From positions 248,001-312,000 of the forward strand of contig JBBEBE010000008.1 of assembly GCA_040882505.1 (NCBI GenBank): a stretch of DNA of 64,000 nt. The letters are read 5' to 3'. Below are positions 1 to 8,890 of the stretch, one piece after another. The position numbers and the translations under genes were made by a program. The stretch's first letter is position 1, and every line of letters begins with the position of its first letter. Source of the stretch: JBBEBE01 sp040882505 (GTDB lineage Bacteria > Bacteroidota > Rhodothermia > Balneolales > Balneolaceae). The notes under the pieces were generated by a model. That model was not told where the DNA came from and searched no databases. It was given only the letters and a program-made list of their open reading frames with translations.

Positions 1-768
1 GAGTCTCCGTTTTACACGAAGAGCAAATTGATGGAGGATATCTACAACAAGGTGAAAAGCATCTCCGGAGTGGACAAACACGTTGTGTTGATCGGTGAAA
101 TTGGGTCGGGTAAAAAGCGGTTTGCCAAAATCATTCATGCTCACAGTCGCCGATCCGGATTCCCGTTCTACTCTTTCTACTGTGTCGATATCAACGAAGC
201 AACATTCAGGGAGGCTTTTTGGGAACACATCTATTTTGAGGGGGAACACATTCACTTGCGATATGATGTCCTGGAAAAAGCGAGTGGTGGAAGCTTGTTC
301 CTTGATCAATTTTCCGAATTGAGTCCGCAGTTCATGGTCAATATGCTGAACTCCTATAGTCGAGGGGTCCAACACCTGTTCCGATACAATCCCGATAGTT
401 CACCCAGAGTCATTCTCTCCATTAGCCAAGTGGCGTTTCGGAATCTATCCCGGTCCGATCTCTGGACATCCTTGCTCGATTCTTTGGACCCGGTATGCAT
501 CATGTTGCCACCGTTACGGGAGCGAAGAGAGGATATTCCGGATTTGGTGGAACAGTTTTTGGCAGAGGCGAGGTCATCGGATCCTGAATGGAAGGATCTG
601 AAAATTGATCCCTCGGCGATTGAAGAGTGTCTGATGTATGAATGGCCCGGAAATGTCCGGCAATTGAAAAATGCCATTCTGCACGGGGCCATTCTTTCTC
701 ACGGGAAAGTGATTGAAGAGCGCCATTTGCCTTTTTCGATGAAATGGAAGCTCCCATACAATCTTTGA
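1..768 (+). CDS. Degenerate sigma-54-activator-like AAA+ protein (5' partial)
   Basis: The frame is open to the window edge, so the N-terminus is missing; an in-frame ATG lies at 31 and another at 28. The protein aligns with the central AAA+ domain of bacterial enhancer-binding proteins: Walker A-like GEIGSGKK at 100-123, LPPLRERREDIP, and WPGNVRQLKN near the C-terminus. Key functions look lost. The GAFTGA loop that contacts sigma-54 is absent, the Walker B reads LFLDQF with Gln for the catalytic Glu, the sensor ATN is SIS, and the usual arginine-finger stretch (FREDLYYRLN) has become SRSDLWTSLLDS. No Fis-type helix-turn-helix follows. I infer a non-hydrolysing regulator or co-regulator. It precedes a polysaccharide glycosyltransferase gene by 40 bases. 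Confidence 0.8.
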   Translation, partial: ESPFYTKSKLMEDIYNKVKSISGVDKHVVLIGEIGSGKKRFAKIIHAHSRRSGFPFYSFYCVDINEATFREAFWEHIYFEGEHIHLRYDVLEKASGGSLFLDQFSELSPQFMVNMLNSYSRGVQHLFRYNPDSSPRVILSISQVAFRNLSRSDLWTSLLDSLDPVCIMLPPLRERREDIPDLVEQFLAEARSSDPEWKDLKIDPSAIEECLMYEWPGNVRQLKNAILHGAILSHGKVIEERHLPFSMKWKLPYNL

Positions 769-808
769 CCGTGAAAGCGAGAGAAATGAAAGAATCCTTA
801 ATCATACG

Positions 809-2794
809 GTGATGGTACAAACCCTCATAGCTGCTTTCCTGATTCCATTCCTGCTTGCATTAGGGGTAACCCCGATCGTGAAAAAGTTTGCACACAGGAT
901 TGGCGCCACGGATCAACCGGATGTACGGAAGATTCACACCGTACCGATGCCCAGAATTGGTGGTATGGCTATTTTCACAAGTGGTGTGTTGTCTGCCGTC
1001 ATCCTGTGGGTTCTGTTTCCGGATCTCCTCCAGCCAGCCTTGGATGCTCCTGGAAAAGTATGGACGCTCGTCATCAGTTTTCTGCTGCTGTTCATGCTGG
1101 GATTCCTGGATGATCTTCATCCGCTTTCACCAAGCACAAAATTCGGGATCCAGTTCCTGTTGAGCAGTGCGTTGTATCTGTCCGGATTCCAGATCTCGAA
1201 TATCAGTGATACAATGGGTGGATGGGTCCTGGATGTGACCATCATCGACTATCTGCTTACGGTATTATGGATTGTCGGAATCACGAATGCATTTAATCTA
1301 ATAGATGGACTGGATGGACTTGCAACCGGAGTTGCCGCGATTGCAACGGTGTCGCTCTGTATTGTGTCACTGATCACCGGGCAACACGCTCTTGCCGTGA
1401 TCTCCTTGATGTTGGCCGGATCGATGCTTGGATTTCTCCGATATAATTTCCACCCTGCTACCATCTTTTTGGGGGATTCCGGAAGTCTCGTCATAGGGTT
1501 CTCCATTGCACTTCTTTCGATTGAAAGCGCTTCGAATGTCGGATTGGGGATGGCCCCCTTGTTTCCTCTACTTGTATTGATGCTGCCCATCTCGGATACC
1601 ATTGTGTCGATGACCCGAAGGTTGCTTGCCAGTTTTTTGGAGCCTTCCGTTGTCGATAGAAAGGTTTCCATGATTGGACGACTGAAGCAAATGTTTACCC
1701 CGGATCGATCACATATCCACCACAGATTGCTCTCCATGGGGTTCAGTCATCGTCGGACGGTACTCTTGCTCTACACCATCGCCGGCTTCTGCTCCGTAAG
1801 TGCATTTGTTTTCCTGCAGGTGACACATGTCCAGCAGTCCCTGACTCTGCTGGTTCTCTTTTCACTCTTGTTCGGGATCGGCATCAAGAAGCTGAATTAC
1901 AGTGAAATATCCATTCTCTCCAATGGCCTTGTAAAACAATGGTTTGAGAAATGGATTGTACATCGATCCGCTCTGTCCCGATGGATTGATTTCGCATTTG
2001 CACTCGTGGCGTACGGGCTCGCCTATGGATTGCTTTCTGCAGAGCCAACTCCCGGGGTTGTGGAACTTGGCAAGCCGATGATGGCCGTCGGGGTCGCCGT
2101 CCTTCAGGTCGGTATTTTTTGGGGGTCCGGTCTCTATCGAGAACGCATGTATCCTCTCGGAATCGGGAACATGATTCAAGCTGTGGCTTCGGTGTTTAGC
2201 GCTGCGGGAATGTCGACCCTGTTTTTGATCCTCGGAAATACGCTCTCTCCAATGGGTGCCGTGCAGTTTTTCCTTTTTGATTTCTATCTACTGATGACTC
2301 TGGTTCTCGGGTACCGAATGATGCATGAAACGCTCGCGTACTGGTTTAACAAACATAGAGAATCGGGCGAGAAAGTATTGCTCTATGGGGCAGGAGATGC
2401 AGGAATTCAGATGTTGAATCGGCTTACAAGTTCCCTGGACGGCAGATATACGGTGCTTGGGTTCCTGGATGATGATCCGGATCTCGAGGGTGAGACCCTT
2501 TTCGGATATCCGGTTTTCGGGGGGCACTGGGAGCTTTCAAAATCCTATCTGAATAGACGAGTTGAATGTCTCATTGTATGTGACGACTCCATTAAAACAG
2601 AACATTTGAACCGGCTCGGACGAATTGCAGAAGAACGCGGGATTACAATGAAACGGATGCAGGTTGTATTGAATGATCTGCCGACTGGAAAAAGGGAAAG
2701 GGAATTCGGACCGAACGTATCTCAAGAATCGGTCACAGTGAATGGAGAAGAGTTGGCATCCATATTCCAGAGCCGAAAGATCCACACTCATTAA
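809..2794 (+). CDS. WecA/TagO-type polyprenyl-phosphate sugar-1-phosphate transferase fused to a CapD-like membrane and nucleotide-binding module
   Basis: The first ~330 residues are a multi-pass glycosyltransferase-4 family enzyme (MraY/WecA/TagO), which moves a sugar-1-phosphate from a UDP-sugar to undecaprenyl phosphate to start surface glycan assembly. Visible family motifs are FLDDLHP near residue 100, NLIDGLDGLATG near 161-172, FLGDSGS near 220 and HIHHR near 301. Residues ~390-515 hold further membrane segments, followed by a Rossmann-like domain (LLYGAGDAGIQ near 525, then GFLDDDP). That half resembles the N-terminal part of CapD/PglF-type dehydratases or WbaP-type transferases, without their catalytic domain. 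Start is GTG at 809 or ATG at 812. The fused architecture is unusual, and the C-terminal function is unknown. Confidence 0.85.
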   Translation: MMVQTLIAAFLIPFLLALGVTPIVKKFAHRIGATDQPDVRKIHTVPMPRIGGMAIFTSGVLSAVILWVLFPDLLQPALDAPGKVWTLVISFLLLFMLGFLDDLHPLSPSTKFGIQFLLSSALYLSGFQISNISDTMGGWVLDVTIIDYLLTVLWIVGITNAFNLIDGLDGLATGVAAIATVSLCIVSLITGQHALAVISLMLAGSMLGFLRYNFHPATIFLGDSGSLVIGFSIALLSIESASNVGLGMAPLFPLLVLMLPISDTIVSMTRRLLASFLEPSVVDRKVSMIGRLKQMFTPDRSHIHHRLLSMGFSHRRTVLLLYTIAGFCSVSAFVFLQVTHVQQSLTLLVLFSLLFGIGIKKLNYSEISILSNGLVKQWFEKWIVHRSALSRWIDFAFALVAYGLAYGLLSAEPTPGVVELGKPMMAVGVAVLQVGIFWGSGLYRERMYPLGIGNMIQAVASVFSAAGMSTLFLILGNTLSPMGAVQFFLFDFYLLMTLVLGYRMMHETLAYWFNKHRESGEKVLLYGAGDAGIQMLNRLTSSLDGRYTVLGFLDDDPDLEGETLFGYPVFGGHWELSKSYLNRRVECLIVCDDSIKTEHLNRLGRIAEERGITMKRMQVVLNDLPTGKREREFGPNVSQESVTVNGEELASIFQSRKIHTH

Positions 2795-2883
2795 CGGGTT
2801 ATGAGTTTTCAGTCATTTAAACGATCCAATCGATCATCATCCAATGGGATTCAAAACAGACAGATTCATTTGAAGGAGGGGAG

Positions 2884-4161
2884 ATGACGAGTACCCTACA
2901 AGCCTTGTATGACGAATTGCGGTTTCGGTTCCCGACCTGGACGGTGTTCGTATTGGTGTTCAGTTTGGTTCAATCACTCCAACCCAATGTGCCGAATCCG
3001 GACGATGCAACGCAGGGGTCCATGAGTGGTTTTGTGTCGGTCCGCGACGGAGCCTTCTTTCTGGACGGGGAGCCCTTCCGGTTTGCGGGGACAAATGCCT
3101 ATTACCTTCCCAACTATCAAAAGCTCGATCCGGAATTGGTGAATCGAACGTTTCATGCATTTCAGGCAGCCAATGTTCAAGTGATACGAATGTGGGCGTT
3201 CTATGACGGATACGACTGCGGCTACAGCAAAAATGACTCATCAGAAAGTGTCATTCAAATTCGACCCGGAGTATACAACGAGGAAGCCCTGCGGAATCTG
3301 GATTTTGTGATTGCCAAAGGGAAGAGGCAGAACATCCGATTCATCCTTCCTCTGATAAACTATTGGGATGAACTGGGCGGGATATGCCAGTACAACACGT
3401 GGGCAGGGGCACCGGATCCTTCTACGAATATGGAATTCTTCCTGTCCAATGAACAGACTCAATACTGGTACAGAGCGTATATATCGATGATTCTGAATCG
3501 GGTAAATACCTTTACCGGAATCGCATACAAAGATGAGCCGGCCATCTTTTCCTGGCAAATCATGAACGAAGGACGAAACCCCGGTCACTCTCCCGAGATT
3601 CTTCGGGACTGGTATCAGGAGATCGCCCGCTATATCAAGTCCATTGATCGGAATCATTTGGTCGGAACCGGAGAAGAGGGATTTGATGAAGGAATACCTC
3701 CCGTGTATTCAGTCGATCAATACAGCAATACCTACGTGCTTCGGGCCAACGAAGGGACCAGTTATGTCATGAATACATCCATACCGGAGATTGATTACGG
3801 GAATGCACATTGGTATCCGACAGAGTATGGGTTTGGCTACTCCATTACGGAAGAATTCCTGCAGTCTCAGACAGCGTGGGTTCGGGATCATAAATGGATT
3901 GCCGAAGCCCGAGACAAGCCTCTGATTCTCGGAGAGTATGGATTTCCGGGGTGGGGAGATGCAAGGGTCCTTACGGTATACAGTGCGTTGTGGCGTGACA
4001 TACAGGAGCTTGCCGTCGATGGTAGTTTGCTGTGGCAACTCACGGCTGATTACATCAAATGTACGGAGTCCGGTGGAAATATTTGTTGGCCTGGAGGAAG
4101 GCAGGACAATGAACTTTTTAAAAATTTCATACGCTATGTTGAACTCTCGGAAATCAGGTGA
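2884..4161 (+). CDS. GH5-family glycoside hydrolase (mannanase-like), membrane-anchored
   Basis: This is a 425-residue protein with an N-terminal hydrophobic anchor (about residues 17-33, TVFVLVFSLVQSL) and an extracytoplasmic catalytic domain. It matches clan-A retaining GH5 enzymes of the endo-beta-mannanase type: RFAGTNAYYLPNY at the barrel start, the acid/base Glu in IMNEGRN (about residue 228) and the nucleophile Glu in LGEYGFPGW (about residue 350). A strong Shine-Dalgarno (AAGGAGGGG) sits just before the ATG. It directly follows a polysaccharide initiating transferase and has a paralogue at 5424-6956, so it may trim or remodel the exported polysaccharide, though scavenging of external mannan is equally possible. 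Substrate is not resolved by sequence alone. Confidence 0.85.
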   Translation: MTSTLQALYDELRFRFPTWTVFVLVFSLVQSLQPNVPNPDDATQGSMSGFVSVRDGAFFLDGEPFRFAGTNAYYLPNYQKLDPELVNRTFHAFQAANVQVIRMWAFYDGYDCGYSKNDSSESVIQIRPGVYNEEALRNLDFVIAKGKRQNIRFILPLINYWDELGGICQYNTWAGAPDPSTNMEFFLSNEQTQYWYRAYISMILNRVNTFTGIAYKDEPAIFSWQIMNEGRNPGHSPEILRDWYQEIARYIKSIDRNHLVGTGEEGFDEGIPPVYSVDQYSNTYVLRANEGTSYVMNTSIPEIDYGNAHWYPTEYGFGYSITEEFLQSQTAWVRDHKWIAEARDKPLILGEYGFPGWGDARVLTVYSALWRDIQELAVDGSLLWQLTADYIKCTESGGNICWPGGRQDNELFKNFIRYVELSEIR

Positions 4162-4356
4162 ACTACTTATGTCTCAATAAATTAGATTTTTTTAATCTGT
4201 AAATTATGTAACAAATTAGAGTTTATTTGTAATGCATCTGTTCGAAACTAATGATAAATGTATTCATAACATGCATAGTAGGCCTTTAGAGATTATTTGT
4301 TGATCTGTTGGTTCAAAATAGATGTTCATAGAAACAGTCAAAGAGAGACCGGATAA

Positions 4357-5382
4357 ATGGAAACGCATAGGTTGGATAACGAGAGAATCAAAAACGTCGA
4401 AAAAATACTACAGTCGGGTGAGAAACCCGTCTTTATTACGAATAGTCAGGTTATGCTCGACCTGTATTCGAAAATAAAATTGATTGCAAAAACGAATGCG
4501 ACAGTACTGATTACCGGTGAGAATGGTACCGGGAAAGAAGTATTTGCACGTCTTCTCCATTATCACAGCAAGCGAAGCAAGAAACCGATGGTTACGGTTA
4601 ATTGCGGGGCAATTCCCGCTGATCTTGTCGAAAGCGAGCTGTTCGGGCATGAGAAGGGGGCATTTACGGGTGCCGATTCCAGGAAGTTGGGATGTTTCGA
4701 GTTGGCAGATCAGGGCGTGCTTTTTCTGGATGAAATCGGTGAAATGTCACTTGCCTCACAAGTAAAGCTTCTGCGTGCTGTCGAAACGGGAACGTTCCGA
4801 CGAGTAGGCGGGAAAGAGGAAGTGCATGTGGATGTTACGCTGATTTCTGCCACGAATAAAATATTGAGTGATCAGGTGAAGTCCGGAAGTTTCCGGGAAG
4901 ATCTCTATTACCGATTGAATGTAATTGAGTTGTATATCCCGCCTTTAAAGCATCGAAAAGAGGATATTGGCCTGTTGATGGAGTTCTACAAAAACTACTT
5001 CAGTGGCATTTATGGTTTGTCGGATGTCGTGTTCGCAGACGAAACGGTTACGATGATGATGAATTATAATTGGCCCGGAAATATCCGCGAGCTGCGGAAT
5101 TGTATCGAACGGTGTATGATTTTGGTAGATGGAAAGAGTATTACTCCGGATCTACTGCCATCTTATATTTCCCGTACGGAAGGGGTGTATGATGAATCGA
5201 ACACTCAGAATTCTGCCAAGTACATCCATCTTCCGGTTGGAATGACACTGGACGAAATCGAAAAACAAGCGATTCAACAGACATTGGAATCCGTTGGGAA
5301 CAACAAAACGGAAGCCGCCAAGATTTTGGGTTTTGCCAGAAAAACGCTCCATAACAAACTCGAAAAATATGCGACCACATAG
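4357..5382 (+). CDS. Sigma-54-dependent transcriptional activator without receiver domain
   Basis: This 341-residue protein is an intact bacterial enhancer-binding protein. It has Walker A GENGTGKE (about 54-61), the sigma-54 contact loop in GHEKGAFTGADSR (about 97-109), Walker B LFLDEIGEM (about 121), sensor ISATNK, arginine-finger segment FREDLYYRLN, WPGNIRELRN, and a C-terminal Fis-type helix-turn-helix (NNKTEAAKILGFARKTLHNK). Only about 25 residues precede the AAA+ domain, so there is no receiver, GAF or PAS sensor; activity must be controlled by abundance or by a partner. It lies between two paralogous GH5 genes and 1.7 kb before a promoter with a -24/-12 signature at 7111. An upstream AT-rich gap of 195 bases separates it from the first GH5 gene. 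Confidence 0.92.
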   Translation: METHRLDNERIKNVEKILQSGEKPVFITNSQVMLDLYSKIKLIAKTNATVLITGENGTGKEVFARLLHYHSKRSKKPMVTVNCGAIPADLVESELFGHEKGAFTGADSRKLGCFELADQGVLFLDEIGEMSLASQVKLLRAVETGTFRRVGGKEEVHVDVTLISATNKILSDQVKSGSFREDLYYRLNVIELYIPPLKHRKEDIGLLMEFYKNYFSGIYGLSDVVFADETVTMMMNYNWPGNIRELRNCIERCMILVDGKSITPDLLPSYISRTEGVYDESNTQNSAKYIHLPVGMTLDEIEKQAIQQTLESVGNNKTEAAKILGFARKTLHNKLEKYATT

Positions 5383-5383
5383 G

Positions 5384-5416
5384 ATCACCCGACCCATACT
5401 GAATGGGCCGGGTGAT
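5384..5416. terminator. Hairpin between convergent genes
   Basis: A 14-position stem (ATCACCCGACCCAT against ATGGGCCGGGTGAT, one A/C mismatch, 5-base loop) sits immediately after the stop of the sigma-54 activator and just before the end of the minus-strand GH5 gene. There is no long T-tract on either side. It may act as a bidirectional terminator or protect transcript 3' ends. Confidence 0.5.
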
Positions 5417-5423
5417 TCAGTGG

Positions 5424-6956
5424 TTACCGCATGTTCATAACGTGGTTTCGATAGTCGTTGTAGAGTTCGGTGTCTTCTCTGCCCCCCGGATAGCAGATGT
5501 TTCCTCCAAACTCCCAACATTTGGTGCCATCGGCTACAAGCTGCCACAACAGGTTGCCGTCCAGCTCAATCTCTTCGACGTGTGCGTACAGCTCACTGTA
5601 GATGGTTGAGACCCGATCGTCGCTCCAACCCGGAAACCCGTACTCCCCGACAATAAACGGTTTGCCCACTTGTTCCGCGATCGCTTGATGATCTTCAAGC
5701 CACGCAACCTGTGCTCTTCTCATATCTTCGTCGACAGTGGATCCGAATCCATATTCACTGGGGTACCAGTGAGCATTTCCAAAATCGATCTCCGGAATGG
5801 CCGTATTCAGAACGTAGCTTGTTCCTTCGTTGGCCCGAAGCGTATACGTATTGCTGTACTGATCGGCTGAGTACACCGGAGGTGTTCCTTCATCAAATCC
5901 CTCTTCACCGGTGGAAATCAGATGATTGGGATCCATGGACTTGATATACTGGGCAATCTCTTGGTACCAGTCCCGCAAGATGGTGGCATCCTCTCCGCTG
6001 TTTCGTCCTTCGTTCATGATCTGCCAAGCCATGATGGCCGGTTCGTCTTTGTAGGCAACTCCGGTAACCGTATTGGTCCGGTTAAGAAGCATGGAGATGT
6101 AGTTTTTGTACCATGTCTGTGTCTGGCTGTTCGTCAGAAAGAACTCCATGTTGGTTGAAGGATCCGACGCTCCGGCCCAGGTGTTGTATTGGCAAACCCC
6201 ACCCAGTTGATCCCAATAGTTGATGAAAGGGATGATAAACCGAATGCCTCTCTCTTTGCCTTTGGCAATGACACTGTCCAGGTCCTGAAGCGCCTCTTCA
6301 CTGTACTCACCGGGAGCCGTCTGGATCACATTTTCTGTCGGGTCGTTTTTACTGTACCCACAGTCATATCCGTCATAGAATCCCCACATTCGAACGACAT
6401 TGACGCCGGTATCCTCAAACAGATCCAGAGCCCGGTCTACAACAGATGAGTTGATCTTTTCATAGTTGGGCAGATAATAGGCGTTGGTTCCAACAAAACG
6501 GAAGACGGAGTCATCTACGATAAAATCCGAGTTTTGAACCTGTACAAAAGATCCTGAAACGGGCTCGTTCTGGCTGCTTGCAATCGTAAACTCCCACGTG
6601 GACGACCATTTAGAGGGTGCATCTTCGGTGACGGGCCGGACTTTCCAGAAATAGGTCTTGTCGGGGTCCAGTGTCGGTGTCTCAAGTGTGGGTTGATCAA
6701 CTGTGGTATCAATAATCAAGGACTGGAAGTTGCTCTGCTCAGAAAGCATGACGTCATATTCGAGGGCTTCGTCGACAGGCTCCCACTCGAGTGTAACTTC
6801 AGACGAATAGTTTGTCGATGAGTTTTCCGGGGAGATCAGATTCGTCTCTACGTTCGATGGTCCATCATCATTTACGACACGATCGCAACTAATCAAGAGG
6901 CCGGTAGCAAGAAGTAGCAAGAGGAGGAGACGGGGAAGGATTCGTAATCGGGACAT
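5424..6956 (-). CDS. GH5-family glycoside hydrolase lipoprotein with Fn3-like domain
   Basis: This 510-residue paralogue of the 2884-4161 product has a type II signal peptide ending in a lipobox (LLISCDR, Cys about 24), so it is probably an outer-membrane lipoprotein. Residues ~40-130 form a fibronectin-III-like beta domain (SEVTLEWEPVDEALEYDV, then TYFWKVRPV). The GH5 domain follows with GTNAYYLPNYEK, acid/base Glu in IMNEGRN (about 313) and nucleophile Glu in VGEYGFPGW (about 435). Long stretches such as WYQEIAQYIKSMDPNHL are nearly identical to the paralogue, pointing to duplication followed by a change of N-terminal anchor. It converges on the sigma-54 activator gene. Substrate is unknown; a beta-mannan-like glycan is the family guess. 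Confidence 0.88.
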   Translation of the reverse strand: MSRLRILPRLLLLLLLATGLLISCDRVVNDDGPSNVETNLISPENSSTNYSSEVTLEWEPVDEALEYDVMLSEQSNFQSLIIDTTVDQPTLETPTLDPDKTYFWKVRPVTEDAPSKWSSTWEFTIASSQNEPVSGSFVQVQNSDFIVDDSVFRFVGTNAYYLPNYEKINSSVVDRALDLFEDTGVNVVRMWGFYDGYDCGYSKNDPTENVIQTAPGEYSEEALQDLDSVIAKGKERGIRFIIPFINYWDQLGGVCQYNTWAGASDPSTNMEFFLTNSQTQTWYKNYISMLLNRTNTVTGVAYKDEPAIMAWQIMNEGRNSGEDATILRDWYQEIAQYIKSMDPNHLISTGEEGFDEGTPPVYSADQYSNTYTLRANEGTSYVLNTAIPEIDFGNAHWYPSEYGFGSTVDEDMRRAQVAWLEDHQAIAEQVGKPFIVGEYGFPGWSDDRVSTIYSELYAHVEEIELDGNLLWQLVADGTKCWEFGGNICYPGGREDTELYNDYRNHVMNMR

Positions 6957-7110
6957 CTGGGTGCAGGGTCATGGGTTCGGATCGATCAGTCTCTACTGTA
7001 GAGATTGTTTTCAAGCCCTCTTATCGAATTGATCCATTTTGGTTCCATCCATACGACAACAAATTTCGTTCGAATTGAGGATCAAACGAATCGTGGAAAC
7101 ATGAACCGAT

Positions 7111-7127
7111 TTGGCACGAGATTTGTA
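7111..7127 (+). promoter_or_regulatory. Sigma-54 (-24/-12) promoter candidate
   Basis: TTGGCACGAGATTTGTA matches the sigma-54 consensus YTGGCACGRNNNTTGCW at every defined position except the C of TTGC, with correct GG-to-G spacing. It lies in the AT-rich intergenic region 123 bases before the RCC1 lipoprotein start and downstream of an intact sigma-54 activator gene. Confidence 0.6.
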
Positions 7128-7249
7128 ACTAATTCAAGTACACGAATTTGCTCTCTCTATTTGTGAAAAAATTACACGCATTGACAAGAAGAAGAGATTT
7201 AAATATTAAAAAATTCTAATAAATAAAGACGCACATTGAGGAGCCTCCG

Positions 7250-8689
7250 TTGAAAACATTGAAAATATTGATACTGATGGTTGTCATGGTCTCATGCAAA
7301 ACGGCAACTGATCCTCTTCCGGACAGGTATACACTACAGGCATTTGCAGAACCACAAGAGGGCGGGGCTATTTCACCCCAGGCCGGCGAGTTTAATCTGG
7401 GAGATTTGGCCACATTGGTCGCCACACCGGCACCGAACTGGTATTTCTCTGGATGGAGTGGTGATGTTTCCGGATCCGTGAATCCCGAGAAACTGGTATT
7501 CAACGGACATAAACAAGTGACGGCTCTGTTTGAACGAATGGAAACCTCCGTGTGGGCGATGGGCTATAATCACAATGGTCAGCTGGGAAATGGACAGCAG
7601 GAAGGATCCGACAGGCCACTCCAAAGCCTGAATCAGGCATCGTTCGTAACAGCAGGATCCTGGCACAGCTACTTTATCCGTCCGGATCGATCTCTCTGGG
7701 GGATGGGGTATAATTTACACGGCCAACTCGGGGATGGTACCACAACGGACCGTCATCTCCCGGTCAAAATCAGAGATGAAGTTTTGGTCGCGGCTGCCGG
7801 GGAGCATCACAGTCTTTTTGTGACGACAAGCGGAGAGCTGTTCGCTACCGGAGAGAATATCGAGGGTCAATTGGGAGCCGGGGACCGGATGCAGCAAACT
7901 GTACCTGTATGGGTCGATTCGGATGTACGGACAGTGACTGCTGGAGACTGGCACAGTCTGTATATCAAGAACGACGGTCGCCTTTGGGGGATGGGAAAGA
8001 ATCTGGATGGTCAATTGGTACCCGAAACGATCAACCGTATCGAAACTCCTGTACAAATCGCTGAAGGTGTCTTGCAGGCAGTAGCAGGACATCGCCATAC
8101 CCTCTATCTAACTGAAGATGGAATTCTTTGGGGGAAAGGGGGGAATGCAAGCGGACAGCTCGGGGATGGAACATTTGTGGATCGCAGGGATGCTGTCCAA
8201 ATGGCTTCTCACGTTCAGTTTGTATCTGCCGGGAGAGATCACACTTTGTTTATAACAAATGATGGTGTGTTGTGGGGCGTCGGGAACAATACACATGGTC
8301 AGCTCGGAGATGGCAGTTTGACGGATCGCAACCGTCCCGTTCAAATTGACCGTGATGTCGTCTTTGCCACGGCCGGAATCCGCCATACTCTCTACATCAA
8401 ATCGGATGGGACATTCTGGGCAACCGGAAAGAACGGTGATGGCCAACTTGGAGACGGAACCCGGGTGGAGAGAACCCATCCTGTACGGATTGACGAACGG
8501 GTACTTCATGCAGCTGCGGGGGTTCATCACAGCCTGTATGTCCGATCCATCGTACACGAAGCTCCAGACCCTGCAGAACCGGTCCTGCCTCCTTGTTTGG
8601 GCGATCCACTGGATCAATGGCAAGACAAAGGAGGGACTCCCCGGCGTTGGCCTTCGTGTAGTGAGCCGGCAGAGCTGGGAATCGAATAG
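7250..8689 (+). CDS. RCC1-repeat beta-propeller lipoprotein with InlB-type B repeat
   Basis: The product is a 479-residue secreted protein. The N-terminus is a lipoprotein signal (LILMVVMVSCKT, Cys about 16). Residues ~27-95 form a divergent InlB B-repeat-like domain (TPAPNWYFSGWSGDV). Seven RCC1 repeats then follow, each with the pattern LWGMGxNxxGQLGDGT and AGxxHSLYI, enough for one complete seven-bladed propeller. The C-terminal ~40 residues are Pro-rich with two Cys. The start is TTG at 7250, chosen because GAGGAG lies six bases upstream and the signal peptide begins there. RCC1 propellers are protein- or ligand-binding scaffolds; no catalytic role is visible. A sigma-54-like promoter lies upstream at 7111. 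Confidence 0.85.
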   Translation: MKTLKILILMVVMVSCKTATDPLPDRYTLQAFAEPQEGGAISPQAGEFNLGDLATLVATPAPNWYFSGWSGDVSGSVNPEKLVFNGHKQVTALFERMETSVWAMGYNHNGQLGNGQQEGSDRPLQSLNQASFVTAGSWHSYFIRPDRSLWGMGYNLHGQLGDGTTTDRHLPVKIRDEVLVAAAGEHHSLFVTTSGELFATGENIEGQLGAGDRMQQTVPVWVDSDVRTVTAGDWHSLYIKNDGRLWGMGKNLDGQLVPETINRIETPVQIAEGVLQAVAGHRHTLYLTEDGILWGKGGNASGQLGDGTFVDRRDAVQMASHVQFVSAGRDHTLFITNDGVLWGVGNNTHGQLGDGSLTDRNRPVQIDRDVVFATAGIRHTLYIKSDGTFWATGKNGDGQLGDGTRVERTHPVRIDERVLHAAAGVHHSLYVRSIVHEAPDPAEPVLPPCLGDPLDQWQDKGGTPRRWPSCSEPAELGIE

Positions 8690-8890
8690 ATCGTCGGATT
8701 CCCCAATGGAGTGGTTCGGTCTGTATTGGATTCACTCGCTCTGGAATGATTTCGACTGGGGAGTTTGTTTCCATGAGTACAATTCGTTTTTTGAGTATAC
8801 TAATGAGTAGAAGCAAGAAAGGGCATGTTCGGTCCGTGGCGTCATGGGACAATAGATTCATGGCGTCCCTACATTTGTGATGGAGTGGTT

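Noticed and set aside
7661..7966. Further TGGCAC strings
   Set aside because: They encode the Trp-His-Ser of RCC1 repeats inside the coding region and lack a TTG at the right distance.
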